This document shows, one piece after another, positions 17,022 to 26,246 of a stretch of DNA of 64,000 bases. The stretch is from assembly GCF_014235875.1 (NCBI RefSeq), contig NZ_JACJUK010000005.1, positions 1 through 64,000 of the forward strand, written 5' to 3'. Each line of letters opens with the position of its first letter. Position 1 is the first letter of the stretch. Under the pieces are notes generated by a model. The model worked only from the letters and a program-made list of their open reading frames with translations, had not been told where the DNA came from and ran no database searches. The stretch is from Croceivirga lutea. Lineage in GTDB: Bacteria; Bacteroidota; Bacteroidia; Flavobacteriales; Flavobacteriaceae. Position numbers and translations under genes: made by a program.

Positions 17022-20000
17022 ATGAGAACATTTGCCCTTTGCCTAATTTTTGGTTTAGTTACCATAGGTTTATCTGCCCAAGTTAAAATTGGTGATAATC
17101 CGGAAACAATTTCTGCCAGCTCACTTTTAGAATTGGAGAGTGACTCTCGGGTTCTGGTTATTACAAGAATGAGTAACGTTGCCATGCTCGGTACAACACC
17201 GTTAAGAGGTGCATTAGTGTATAACAATGATGAAGAGTGTGTTTTTTACTTTGATGGTACTAATTGGCAAAACCTTTGTGCAGATACCAATACTACCAAC
17301 GTTAGTTTAGAGTTAGACGGTTCCGAGTTAGTTCTAACCGATAGTGAGGGCAATACGGTTAGCGTAACTATTGAAAGTGCAGTTAACCAAACCTTTTCAA
17401 CAGACCCCATTGTAAACTTTAGAGAATCTATTGTAATTACTGAAGATGGTAACAACTACAATTTTGAAGTGGGTGAAATTACTGGAGATAATGTTGTTAA
17501 TGGCAGTTTAAATGGGGTTGACATACAAGATGACTCTATAACCAACAGGCAATTGTCTGCAAATTCTGTTGGTCAAGAAGAACTAGCTGAAAATTCGGTT
17601 ACAGATATTGAAATAGACTATTCACAAGTAACGCTAAATGATTTCACCAATGATGCCGGATTCATAACCGATGCACAACAAATTAGCAATGACCCAGCAA
17701 ATGATTTAGAATTACGTGACGGTATTTTTTATGATGATGCCCCATTGCAAACATTAATCACAGATAACACGGTTGCTATTGCAGAGCATATTGCGGCAGA
17801 TAGTGATGTAGACCAACAGAACGAGCTAATTACCAATATTGAGCTACAAGGGCAAGACTTAATTTTTACTGAGGGTGGAAATCAAACATCTGTAAGTTTA
17901 GCAGGTGTAAGTTCTACAAATACAGATAACCAAACTCTAGCGGAAGTACTTACCGAAGGTAATAACGCTCAAGGTTCCAGAATTGTAAATTTAGGTGAAC
18001 CCATAGATTTAGATGATGCTGTAACCAAGGATTATGTAGATAATGCTCTTGCTAATTTACCTGCTGGATCAGATAGTCAAAATTTAACCGGTGCAGTATT
18101 AAATACAACAACAAATGAATTAACCATTTCTATTGAAAACGGAAACCCGGCAACGGTTGACTTATCACCCCTAGCAGGTGGTGCGGAAGCTGACGGGGAT
18201 GAAACAATAATTCAACAAGGTACCAATATTACTATAACAGGAGTTGGAACTTCTGGTGACCCTTATATTATAAACTCAACTGGTGGCGGTGGAACTGCGG
18301 ATGGTAATATAAGTAATGTTCAATTTACAAGTCCAAACCTTGAATTTACGGGAGCAAACGGTGGCTTTAATGGTAACGTAGATTTATCTCCACTATTAAA
18401 TACTGATAATCAAAATGCGGCAGCAGTTGAATTTACGCCATACCTTTCTTTGGAGTCAATAGATTCACAAGCGGCAATAGAAGAATTAAAAGATGAAGTT
18501 GATGCTATTGTAGTGGCAGGGGGTAGTAATCCGAACGATGAATTAATTAGTTCGTTTGAAGTAAATGGTGGTAACCTAGAACTTGTGGAAGCAGGTACTA
18601 CGTTTCAAGTTCCATTGGCTGATATTGGAACCAGTGGTACAGACGACCAAAATCTAGCAGAAGTTTTAACCGAAGGAGCTGATGCTGGGGGCACTATTAT
18701 TAATAACATTGGACTACCAGCGGCAGATAATGACGCTGCAAGCAAAATATATGTAGATGACGCTATTTCAAATATAACAGCGGGCACTGATAATCAAAAC
18801 GCTAGTGAAGTTCCGGTAGTAGCTACGCCAACAAATTATACTCCTGCAGCTGCTAACGTAGAAGCACACTTAGCTGCCATTGATGGTATTCTTGGTAATA
18901 CTGGCGAGGATAATCAAAACGCTAGTGAAGTTCCGGTAGTAGCTACGCCAACAAATTATACTCCTGCAGCTGCTAACGTAGAAGCGCACTTAGCAGCAAT
19001 AGATGCAGCTATTGCAACTTCGGGTAATATAGTTGTAAGTGAAAATATTGGAAATCTTTTAGTAGAAGGAACAGATGGAGGTGCTTTTCTTGCAACGGTT
19101 GATGATGGAGATGCAGACGATACCAATGAAATAGAATTACCAGTTGGGGGAAATCCTAATCAAGTATTGTCTACTGATGGTGCAGGTAATTACTCATGGG
19201 TAGATCAAAACACAAGTGCAACCATTGTTTCTGGAAATCTAAATAATCTAATAACGGCAGGAACAGATGGAGGTGCCTTATTAACTGATGCTAATTTAGA
19301 TGCAACATTTGTAACCGAAACTGAATTATCAACCTACAATTTTGATGATGATGATGCAAGTCCGACTAATGAGATAGAATTACCAGCTGGAGGAAATAAC
19401 GGACAAATTTTATCGACAGATGGCTTAGGTAATTATGCTTGGGTAGATGATGAAACTTCAACAACTCAAATAGTAAGTGATGATGCTGATAATTTAATTA
19501 CTGCTGGTAGTGATCAAGGTGCGTTTTTAAACATAAATACGCTTGACGCCGTATTTGCAACTAATGCTGATTTAGCAAATTTAGATGTAGATGATAACGA
19601 TGCTAATCCAAATAATGAAATTGAATTACCACCTGGTGGAAACAATGGTCAAATTCTTTCAACGGACGGAAATGGGTTGTATACCTGGGTAGATGATCAA
19701 ACTACGGCTGGAACGATTGTTAGTGCTGATAATCCTAATTTAATTGGAGTTGGAACCGATGGGGGGGCACTACTTTTATCTATCGAAGGTCAGGATATTG
19801 GCCAAATGGGAGCTACTGATGGAGAAGTTCTTACCTGGAATAATAGTTCGGGGGCTTGGGTGCCAGATGCTATCCCAAATCCACAGGCATCAGACGTAGT
19901 TTTCACACCCACTGCGAATACAACTAGTGATACTGTTCAAGATGCAATTGAAGAATTACAAACTGAAATTGATGGATTGTCAACAAATGCAACAGCCATC

Positions 20001-20987
20001 AATAGTAGTACATCCATTACCATTAATGGTAATGGAACTACTGGAAACCCCTACATTCCATCTATTACTCCAAATTCTATTCAGGGAAGTTTTAATGGAG
20101 GAGGAAATCCTAGTATGATAATTACTAATACTATTGGTCAGGCTGACATTGCAGATGGTGCTATTGGAGGCGCAGAAATACAATCCAACGCCGTTTCCTC
20201 AGATGAAATAGATGACTTATCAATCCAAAATATTGACATTGCAAATACAACAATTACAGCAGGCAAATTAGCTCCTTCAGCGAATGCAAATGATGTATTA
20301 ACTACGGTCGGCGGTGTAGTTGTTTGGGCTGCCCCATCAGGGGGCGGTTCCATCTATACTGGAGGAACTGGTATAAGTATTGATGGAGCAAATAGTATTT
20401 CAATTGACCAATCTGAACTAGTCAATAGTCTAGGATCAAATCTAATTACTGATGGCACCATATTAGATGTAGATATTTCAACAACGGCAGCAATAGCAGG
20501 GTCTAAAATAGACCCTGATTTTGGAGCACAAAATATTGTAACAACTGGAACTATTACAAGTGGAGATATTACAAGTGGAGCTATAAATACCACTGGAAAT
20601 TTAACAGTTAATGGTGACGTTACATTTACGGGAACGCACCAAGGAATCCCTGATTACGTTTTCCAAAACTACTTTGACGGTTTTTCTAATCTTAAAGAAA
20701 ACTATCAATTTAAAGAATTAGCTGAAGTAGAGCATTTTATTAAAACATACAAACATTTACCTGGTATTACATCTGCAAAACAAGCCAAAGAGCAAGGATT
20801 TTGGAATTTGAGTCAATCGAATCTTCAAAACCTTGAAAAAATAGAAGAACTCTTTTTACATACCATAGCACAAGAGAAAAAGATTGATGCTTTAGAAGCT
20901 GAAAACAAAGACTTAGCAGATAAGGTTGACACCCTCTCTAAAGAAATTGAAGCCATTAAAGCCATGTTATTGGAAAACCAAAAGTAA
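17022..20987 (+). CDS. Large tail-fibre-like repeat protein with HLPGI coiled-coil C-terminus
   Basis: I chose ATG 17022 because it starts a clean signal peptide (MRTFALCLIFGLVTIGLSAQ); an upstream start at 16971 adds 17 residues. The 1321-residue protein has low Cys content and many Asn/Asp/Thr/Gly repeats. These include a duplicated 40-residue unit near 590-660 and four units of about 75-85 residues near 665-925 built on NLITAGTDGGA, NEIELPxGGNxGQILSTDG and YxWVDD. The last 110 residues contain IPDYVFQNYFDG, FIKTYKHLPGITSAKQA and a long coiled coil. This ending is common on Bacteroidota fibre-like proteins and resembles trimerising phage tail-fibre tips. The next gene starts 3 bp later. Surface location is inferred. 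Confidence 0.85.
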   Translation: MRTFALCLIFGLVTIGLSAQVKIGDNPETISASSLLELESDSRVLVITRMSNVAMLGTTPLRGALVYNNDEECVFYFDGTNWQNLCADTNTTNVSLELDGSELVLTDSEGNTVSVTIESAVNQTFSTDPIVNFRESIVITEDGNNYNFEVGEITGDNVVNGSLNGVDIQDDSITNRQLSANSVGQEELAENSVTDIEIDYSQVTLNDFTNDAGFITDAQQISNDPANDLELRDGIFYDDAPLQTLITDNTVAIAEHIAADSDVDQQNELITNIELQGQDLIFTEGGNQTSVSLAGVSSTNTDNQTLAEVLTEGNNAQGSRIVNLGEPIDLDDAVTKDYVDNALANLPAGSDSQNLTGAVLNTTTNELTISIENGNPATVDLSPLAGGAEADGDETIIQQGTNITITGVGTSGDPYIINSTGGGGTADGNISNVQFTSPNLEFTGANGGFNGNVDLSPLLNTDNQNAAAVEFTPYLSLESIDSQAAIEELKDEVDAIVVAGGSNPNDELISSFEVNGGNLELVEAGTTFQVPLADIGTSGTDDQNLAEVLTEGADAGGTIINNIGLPAADNDAASKIYVDDAISNITAGTDNQNASEVPVVATPTNYTPAAANVEAHLAAIDGILGNTGEDNQNASEVPVVATPTNYTPAAANVEAHLAAIDAAIATSGNIVVSENIGNLLVEGTDGGAFLATVDDGDADDTNEIELPVGGNPNQVLSTDGAGNYSWVDQNTSATIVSGNLNNLITAGTDGGALLTDANLDATFVTETELSTYNFDDDDASPTNEIELPAGGNNGQILSTDGLGNYAWVDDETSTTQIVSDDADNLITAGSDQGAFLNINTLDAVFATNADLANLDVDDNDANPNNEIELPPGGNNGQILSTDGNGLYTWVDDQTTAGTIVSADNPNLIGVGTDGGALLLSIEGQDIGQMGATDGEVLTWNNSSGAWVPDAIPNPQASDVVFTPTANTTSDTVQDAIEELQTEIDGLSTNATAINSSTSITINGNGTTGNPYIPSITPNSIQGSFNGGGNPSMIITNTIGQADIADGAIGGAEIQSNAVSSDEIDDLSIQNIDIANTTITAGKLAPSANANDVLTTVGGVVVWAAPSGGGSIYTGGTGISIDGANSISIDQSELVNSLGSNLITDGTILDVDISTTAAIAGSKIDPDFGAQNIVTTGTITSGDITSGAINTTGNLTVNGDVTFTGTHQGIPDYVFQNYFDGFSNLKENYQFKELAEVEHFIKTYKHLPGITSAKQAKEQGFWNLSQSNLQNLEKIEELFLHTIAQEKKIDALEAENKDLADKVDTLSKEIEAIKAMLLENQK
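18789..18985 (+). repeat. 120-bp direct repeat inside the fibre gene
   Basis: Bases 18789-18865 and 18909-18985 appear identical (77 bp) at a 120-bp (40-codon) offset, encoding DNQNASEVPVVATPTNYTPA and following residues twice. The identity at DNA level indicates recent duplication. Confidence 0.9.
19020..19770 (+). repeat. Four diverged protein repeats in the fibre gene
   Basis: Units begin near 19025, 19220, 19465 and 19710 with I-V-S...NL(I/L)xxGTDGGA. The first three end in NEIELPxGGN...LSTDGxGxYxWVDxxT. The last is truncated before a different segment. DNA similarity is moderate, so these are older than the 120-bp duplication. Confidence 0.8.
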
Positions 20988-20990
20988 GCC

Positions 20991-22166
20991 GTGAAAAAGT
21001 ACAAATACATAGTTGCCTTACTCCTATTTCCCTTTCAATTTTTTGGGCAATCAGCGGAACTTAATAACGCCGCCAATCTTTACTTGCACTCAGGTGCCAC
21101 GGTTGGCATGCATATTAATCTTTTCAATCAAGGGGAATTTAATGCCGATGAAAATTCTTTAATGGGTTTTTATGGCGAAATACCTAACATCATCGATGGT
21201 GTTGAACCCATAAATTTATATGATGTAGAATTTGGTAATGATGTAGGTACATTTTTACGCGTTCGTATGAACGTGCGCAATAATGTAAATTTTATTTCTG
21301 GAAACATAGTTACACCCATAAACATTAGTACCATCTTCCTAAATTTTGAAGAGAATGCTTTTTACACCGGCGCAAATGATGATGGTAAACTTATAGGTTT
21401 TGGTGCTATGACCAATACCAACGAATTTATTTTCCCTGTTGGCGATAGAGATGAACTTCGCCCCTTAGTTTTAAACACCAATAGTCCACAAGGTACTACC
21501 GCTGCAACTTATTTAAGAGAAAACGCAAGCAATACCACGACCTTAAATAGAACTTTTAATACCGAACAAAAAGTTAGAGATGTTGGTGAAATTTCTAGTA
21601 ATGAATTCTGGGTTATAGATAGTAATCTTTCGAGTGCAACTATAACCTTAAACTGGAATTTTAGAAGTACTATTTCTGTTATTGCTCAAGATGTTTCAGA
21701 AGTTATTATTGTAGGGTGGAACAAAGCAGTAAATCAATGGCTACCGCTAAGTGGTACAACTGCGGTTGGTGATTTGGAACAAGGTATTATAACATCTGAT
21801 AGTTTTAATCCAAACGAATATGATGCGGTAACTTTTGCCGCACTACCACTACCTTTTGACACCTTTGCCGTTGATAATCCAAGTTTAGGGGAATATTTTT
21901 TATCTCCTAATAACGATGGTATTAATGATGCCTTGGTGTTTGATGATTTAGAGGGCACCGGAGAAAACTTAGTTCAGATTTATGATAAGTTTGGGCGCTT
22001 GGTATTTAAACAAGCTAATTACACTAATGAATTTAGAGGTGTTGCCAATACTGGTAGTTTTATTTTAAAACAAGAAATAGGATTACCAGCAGGAATATAT
22101 TACTACACAATTTCTTTACCAGAATTGCAGTTAAACTATCAAGGCTATTTCTTTATAGACAGGTAA
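20991..22166 (+). CDS. Secreted protein with gliding-motility-associated (T9SS) C-terminal domain
   Basis: A GTG start 3 bp after the fibre gene stop gives 391 residues with a signal peptide (YIVALLLFPFQFFGQ). A beta-rich middle follows (GANDDGKLIGFGAMTN, EFIFPVGDRDELRPL), then a C-terminal domain of about 85 residues: FLSPNNDGINDALVFDDLEG, VQIYDKFGRLVFKQ, GIYYYTISLPE. This is the CHU_C/gliding-motility type T9SS signal. The middle resembles other Bacteroidota proteins found after fibre genes. The tight spacing suggests translational coupling, so I infer it helps expose or anchor the fibre protein, which itself lacks a recognisable T9SS signal. Confidence 0.85.
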   Translation: MKKYKYIVALLLFPFQFFGQSAELNNAANLYLHSGATVGMHINLFNQGEFNADENSLMGFYGEIPNIIDGVEPINLYDVEFGNDVGTFLRVRMNVRNNVNFISGNIVTPINISTIFLNFEENAFYTGANDDGKLIGFGAMTNTNEFIFPVGDRDELRPLVLNTNSPQGTTAATYLRENASNTTTLNRTFNTEQKVRDVGEISSNEFWVIDSNLSSATITLNWNFRSTISVIAQDVSEVIIVGWNKAVNQWLPLSGTTAVGDLEQGIITSDSFNPNEYDAVTFAALPLPFDTFAVDNPSLGEYFLSPNNDGINDALVFDDLEGTGENLVQIYDKFGRLVFKQANYTNEFRGVANTGSFILKQEIGLPAGIYYYTISLPELQLNYQGYFFIDR

Positions 22167-22183
22167 GCAATATAAATTGTTGC

Positions 22184-22191
22184 TACCTTTA
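22184..22191 (+). promoter_or_regulatory. -7 element TACCTTTA before the M15 peptidase gene
   Basis: TACCTTTA matches TAnnTTTG except for its last base. It lies 23 bp upstream of the ATG at 22215. A -33 element is not clear. Confidence 0.35.
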
Positions 22192-22214
22192 TAAACCAAA
22201 TTAGACGGTAGTAT

Positions 22215-22943
22215 ATGCAGCGTAGACAATTTATAAAAGGCACAGCAATTTCATCTTTAGGGTTAATTACCTTACCTCAATTTCAATTTCAAGACCAAGA
22301 GTTTTCCACAGAAGAATTAATGGGTAAAGCAGAATTGGAACTATTCGGAGAGGATATCAATCTTAGAGAGCAAGCTTATGAAGCTTTTTTAAAAATGAAA
22401 AAAGCAGCCTACACCGCAGGTTTTGACATAAAAATGATTTCTAGCTTTAGGTCTTTTGATAGGCAAAAAGCCATCTTTGAGCGCAAGTTCATTAGATTTA
22501 CAGAAGAAGGTTTAAAGCCGATGGAAGCTATCGAAAAAATTGTAGAATATTCTACCATACCAGGTACAAGTCGCCATCATTGGGGAACAGATATTGATAT
22601 TATTGATGGTTATCCTAAAAGTTCTGGTGATGTACTAGTTCCAGAAAAATTTGAAGATGAAGGCCCATTTGCTCCATTTAAAAAATGGTTAGATGAAAAT
22701 TCAGAGAAATTTGGTTTCTATTTAGTGTATACAGATAATTACTTTAGAAGAGGCTTTAAATATGAACCTTGGCATTATAGTTATGCACCACTTTCCATAC
22801 CCATGCTAAAACAATTTAGAAAACGTAATATTTTCAGACTTATTCAGAACGAAGATTTTGAGGGTTGTGAACATTTTACCACTGCCTTTTTAAAAGGATA
22901 TATTCACGACAATATTTTAGATATCAACCCCGAATTGCTATAG
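22215..22943 (+). CDS. M15-family D-Ala-D-Ala carboxypeptidase with Tat-like signal
   Basis: The 242-residue zinc carboxypeptidase (VanY/DdpX group) probably trims peptidoglycan stem peptides. Metal-site residues are visible: His121 and Asp128 in SRHHWGTDID and His187 in EPWHYSY, with SSFRSFDRQKAIF as the substrate-binding motif. The N-terminus MQRRQFIKGTAISSLGLITL has a twin-arginine motif (RRQFIKG), so export as a folded enzyme through Tat is likely; a TatA gene lies at 12000-12278. It is followed 42 bp later by an M48 peptidase gene. Confidence 0.92.
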   Translation: MQRRQFIKGTAISSLGLITLPQFQFQDQEFSTEELMGKAELELFGEDINLREQAYEAFLKMKKAAYTAGFDIKMISSFRSFDRQKAIFERKFIRFTEEGLKPMEAIEKIVEYSTIPGTSRHHWGTDIDIIDGYPKSSGDVLVPEKFEDEGPFAPFKKWLDENSEKFGFYLVYTDNYFRRGFKYEPWHYSYAPLSIPMLKQFRKRNIFRLIQNEDFEGCEHFTTAFLKGYIHDNILDINPELL

Positions 22944-22985
22944 GCATATTTTTGTATCTTTCTTGCCCTATATAACACTAAACCA

Positions 22986-23756
22986 ATGAGAAGCAGAGGA
23001 AGTTGGAAAATCAGAATTTTAATTGGTCTTGCCATAGTAGCGTTTGCCTACTTTAACAAATGCAGCAATACCGAAACAAATCCGTATACCGGAAGAGAAC
23101 AACATATAACCATGAATCCAGAGCAAGAAATTGCAATTGGTCTTCAAAGTGCACCAGAAATGGCGCAACAACATGGAGGTTTATACCCAGATGAGCGTTT
23201 ACAAACATTTGTTGATGCTGTAGGTAATAAATTGGTTCAAAACTCTATCGCAAGAGAAACCCCCTACCAATACGATTTTCATTTATTAGCTGATGATAGA
23301 ACAATTAATGCATTTGCCTTACCTGGCGGTCAATGCTTTATCACCTATGCCTTATTTAAGCAATTAAACGAAGCGCAATTAGCAGGTGTAATGGGTCATG
23401 AAATTGGTCATGTTATTGGCCGACACTCCGCTGAGCGTATTGCAGAAAGTCAGTTTTGGCAACAAACTATGATGGGAGCCACGGTAGGTGCAGGAGATTT
23501 AGGGAGCGTAGTTGGTGCTATTGGTCAAAACACACTACTTAAGAACGGAAGAGGTGATGAGTTAGAAAGTGACGATTTAGGTGTGCTTTTAATGATTCAA
23601 TCTGGTTACGACCCAAATGAAATGGTTGAAGTAATGCAAATCTTAAAATCAGCCGCAGGTCCTAACCGAGTGCCAGAGTTTCAAAGTACGCATCCAGACC
23701 CAGAAAATCGTATTGAAAAGATTAAAGAAAGCATAAGAAAGTATCAAGGTCGATAA
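22986..23756 (+). CDS. M48-family metalloprotease (exported)
   Basis: The 256-residue protein has an N-terminal hydrophobic segment (ILIGLAIVAFAYF) followed by a Cys that could be lipidated, though the lipobox (NKC) is poor. The M48 catalytic site is HEIGH at 138-142 (GVMGHEIGHVIGRHSAER), with a third zinc ligand probably Glu192 in DELESDDLG. The upstream ALPGGQCFITYALF is typical of BepA/YfgC-like and Oma1-like proteases that do quality control of envelope proteins. No TPR tail is present, so it is a short type. Confidence 0.92.
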   Translation: MRSRGSWKIRILIGLAIVAFAYFNKCSNTETNPYTGREQHITMNPEQEIAIGLQSAPEMAQQHGGLYPDERLQTFVDAVGNKLVQNSIARETPYQYDFHLLADDRTINAFALPGGQCFITYALFKQLNEAQLAGVMGHEIGHVIGRHSAERIAESQFWQQTMMGATVGAGDLGSVVGAIGQNTLLKNGRGDELESDDLGVLLMIQSGYDPNEMVEVMQILKSAAGPNRVPEFQSTHPDPENRIEKIKESIRKYQGR

Positions 23757-23859
23757 TAATTGCTCGTTTAACGATTAATAACTACCATCTATCTACATTT
23801 TTCTACCTTTAGACTATTCAAACATGTGTTGAATGGTTCAACCCCCAAAAGTGAATGGT

Positions 23860-24027
23860 ATGGAAATGATAGTAAACTTTAAAAATCTTTATTTAGAAGC
23901 GTTCAGAAACTGCAGACCAAATTATTTGGTAATGTTTTTAAAAGCATACTCAGTTTTCAGCGCTGCTATGATTTTAATGGCGGTATATGTATTAGTATAT
24001 CGTGCAGTGACCGGATTTGAGTTTTAA
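23860..24027 (+). CDS. Small single-pass membrane protein (DUF6747-like)
   Basis: The frame is open from 23833. I prefer the ATG at 23860 (MEMIVNFKNLYLEAF), giving 55 residues, because the extra nine residues look unlike the family. The sequence has a short amphipathic start, FKNLYLEAFRN, and one hydrophobic helix near the C-terminus (SVFSAAMILMAVYVLVYRAV) ending TGFEF. I recall small flavobacterial proteins of this pattern under DUF6747; their function is unknown. A terminator follows. Confidence 0.65.
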   Translation: MEMIVNFKNLYLEAFRNCRPNYLVMFLKAYSVFSAAMILMAVYVLVYRAVTGFEF

Positions 24028-24063
24028 ACTTAAATATATTTCGTCCTAAATCAATAGGAATCA

Positions 24064-24096
24064 AAAAACCCATCTTGTTTTAAGATGGGTTTTTTG
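24064..24096. terminator. Bidirectional terminator
   Basis: AAAAACCCATCTT pairs with AAGATGGGTTTTT around a short loop, with an A-run before and a T-run after. It serves the small membrane protein gene (+) and the convergent ankyrin gene (-). Confidence 0.88.
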
Positions 24097-24120
24097 ATTG
24101 ATGAAATAACTCCTTCTCTC

Positions 24121-24498
24121 TTATTTCATAGCATTTATAACAGCTAAAGCATCTTTAGCATTTGATAGTTCTGCATACTTTTTAACGGTGTAACCTTGTT
24201 TGCATCTTTTCTCAAGATTAGCGCCATTCTTAATTAACACTTTTAAAATTTCAGCTCGGTTGTAACGTGCAGCGTAATGAGACGGTGTCATTCCTAAAGA
24301 ACGTTTGTTTACATCTTCACCTTGTTCTAGTAACGCAACAACCATATCAATATCACCACTAATTATGGCATTACACAATTGATTTGGTTTAGCAAACTCA
24401 ATTAAATTTTTAATTGGCAAGGGTCGATTAGCTTCTTTTGCACTTAGCCCTACAGCTAAAAATAGGGTGACAACGGTCATTAACATTGTTTTTCTCAT
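24121..24498 (-). CDS. Exported ankyrin-repeat protein
   Basis: The 125-residue protein has a signal peptide (MRKTMLMTVVTLFLAVGLSAK) and two to three ankyrin repeats: ISGDIDMVVALLEQGEDVNK, GMTPSHYAARYNRAEILKVL with IKNGANLEK, then a partial GYTVKKYAELSNAKDALAV. Ankyrin repeats mediate protein binding; the partner is unknown. It is monocistronic here. Confidence 0.85.
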   Translation of the reverse strand: MRKTMLMTVVTLFLAVGLSAKEANRPLPIKNLIEFAKPNQLCNAIISGDIDMVVALLEQGEDVNKRSLGMTPSHYAARYNRAEILKVLIKNGANLEKRCKQGYTVKKYAELSNAKDALAVINAMK

Positions 24499-24652
24499 GA
24501 TGTTTTGTTTTTGATTAATAGAATTGATTGATATAAATATAGACTGAATTTATAGTTGGTTGTTACATGATTAACAGACATATAACCAAACTTTAACATC
24601 ATAATTAAGAAACCCCTATTGTTATAGCATTAACAAAATCTTTTAACCTTTA

Positions 24653-24685
24653 ATTGGGTATGCCCAGACAATCATTCTATTTTTG
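24653..24685 (+). promoter_or_regulatory. Promoter of gpmI
   Basis: ATTG (24653-24656), a 21-bp spacer and TATTTTTG (24678-24685) fit the Bacteroidota TTTG-N19-21-TAnnTTTG pattern. Because the -7 box overlaps the possible TTG start at 24683 and abuts an ATG at 24686, the ATG at 24701 is the probable start. Confidence 0.55.
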
Positions 24686-24700
24686 ATGCAAACTACAGTT

Positions 24701-26203
24701 ATGAACAAAAAAGTAATCTTGATGATTTTAGATGGTTGGGGAAAATCTCCTGACCCTAAAGTTTCAGCTATAGAAAATGCAAACACCCCATTTGTAGATT
24801 CACTTTACAATAATTATCCAAATGCTGATTTATTAACAGATGGTATGAATGTAGGTCTACCAGAGGGGCAAATGGGTAATAGTGAGGTGGGCCATATGAA
24901 TTTGGGGGCTGGAAGAATTGTTTATCAAGACCTTGCTAAAATCAATATTGCAGTTGCAGAAGATAAGTTGAAGGATGAAAAAGTTTTACAAGAAGCGTTT
25001 TCCTATGCTAAAGAAAATCACAAAAAAGTACATTTTTTAGGGTTAGTTAGTAATGGTGGTGTACATAGTCATATCAATCACTTAAAAGCTTTAATTAAAG
25101 CCGCTGATGATTCTGGAGTAATTAATAGCTATGTGCATGCTTTTACAGACGGTAGAGATGTTGACCCTAAAAGTGGTAAAGGATTTTTAACTAGTATAGA
25201 AGACTATTGTGAAGATAAGAACTGTAGTTTAACTTCTGTAATTGGACGTTATTTTGCTATGGACCGTGATAAACGTTGGGAACGGGTACAAAAAGCATAT
25301 GACTTATTAGTAAATGGTATCGGAACTTCAGCTACTAATTTAGCAGAAACCATTCAAACAAGTTATGATAACGGTGTTACAGATGAGTTTATTGAACCTA
25401 TTGCTTTAAATCCTAATGGTGTAATTACAACAGGTGACGTAATTATCTTTTTTAATTTTAGAACAGACAGAGGTAGAGAACTTACAGAAGTTTTAAGTCA
25501 AAAAGATTTTCCTGAATATGGAATGAAAAAATTAGACCTTTATTACGTAACTATGACCAATTATGATGATTCTTTTAAAGGAGTTAAGGTTGTATACGAT
25601 AAAGAAAATATTAAAGATACTTTAGGAGAAGTATTGGCCAAAGCAGGTAAAAAGCAAATTCGAATTGCAGAAACAGAAAAATACCCACATGTTACCTTTT
25701 TCTTTAACGGTGGTAGAGAAGAACCTTTTGATGGTGAAGAGCGAATCTTGTGCCCGTCTCCAAAAGTAGCTACGTACGACCTAAAGCCAGAAATGAGTGC
25801 TTATGAAATTAGAGATGCTATTATACCAGAGCTTCAAAAAGGCGATGTTGATTTTGTGTGCTTAAATTTTGCCAATCCAGATATGGTTGGTCATACTGGT
25901 GATATGCAAGCAGCGATAAAAGCGTGCGAAACCGTTGACGAATGTGCTAAAGATGTAATAACTGCAGCAAATGAAAACGGGTATTCCACTATTGTGATTG
26001 CAGACCATGGCAATTGTGATACTATGATAAATCCAGACGGGAGTCCAAATACTGCCCACACTACAAATCCGGTACCGCTAATTCTAGTGGATAAAGACAT
26101 CAACAAAATTAATGATGGTGTGTTAGGTGACATAGCTCCGACCATATTAGAAATGATTGGTGTTGAACAACCAAAAGCAATGACTCAAAAGTCATTACTG
26201 TAA
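24701..26203 (+). CDS. gpmI: 2,3-bisphosphoglycerate-independent phosphoglycerate mutase
   Basis: The protein interconverts 3- and 2-phosphoglycerate in glycolysis/gluconeogenesis using two Mn2+ ions and a phosphoserine intermediate. The start at 24701 gives 500 residues, within the usual size. Asp11 in LMILDGWG and catalytic Ser61 in GQMGNSEVGHMN are visible, along with VHSHINHL, TDGRDVDP, FNFRTDRGREL, NFANPDMVGHTG and IADHGNCDTM, which hold the metal and substrate ligands. The frame can be extended to 24683, but the promoter position argues against this. Confidence 0.96.
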   Translation: MNKKVILMILDGWGKSPDPKVSAIENANTPFVDSLYNNYPNADLLTDGMNVGLPEGQMGNSEVGHMNLGAGRIVYQDLAKINIAVAEDKLKDEKVLQEAFSYAKENHKKVHFLGLVSNGGVHSHINHLKALIKAADDSGVINSYVHAFTDGRDVDPKSGKGFLTSIEDYCEDKNCSLTSVIGRYFAMDRDKRWERVQKAYDLLVNGIGTSATNLAETIQTSYDNGVTDEFIEPIALNPNGVITTGDVIIFFNFRTDRGRELTEVLSQKDFPEYGMKKLDLYYVTMTNYDDSFKGVKVVYDKENIKDTLGEVLAKAGKKQIRIAETEKYPHVTFFFNGGREEPFDGEERILCPSPKVATYDLKPEMSAYEIRDAIIPELQKGDVDFVCLNFANPDMVGHTGDMQAAIKACETVDECAKDVITAANENGYSTIVIADHGNCDTMINPDGSPNTAHTTNPVPLILVDKDINKINDGVLGDIAPTILEMIGVEQPKAMTQKSLL

Positions 26204-26207
26204 AACC

Positions 26208-26241
26208 ATTGGGTGCATATTTACAAATCAAACTATATTTG
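26208..26241 (+). promoter_or_regulatory. Promoter of map
   Basis: ATTG (26208-26211), a 22-bp spacer and TATATTTG (26234-26241) lie 5 bp before the ATG at 26247. The transcript would be leaderless or nearly so. Confidence 0.55.
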
Positions 26242-26246
26242 CACCC

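Noticed and set aside
18789-18985. Short direct repeats that might suggest a CRISPR array
   Set aside because: Only two copies, in frame inside a coding sequence, with no spacer-like variable units and no cas gene in the window.
17022-20987. Tail-fibre-like protein as a prophage sign
   Set aside because: No capsid, portal, terminase, integrase or lysis gene is near; a signal peptide and a T9SS neighbour point to a cell-surface protein.
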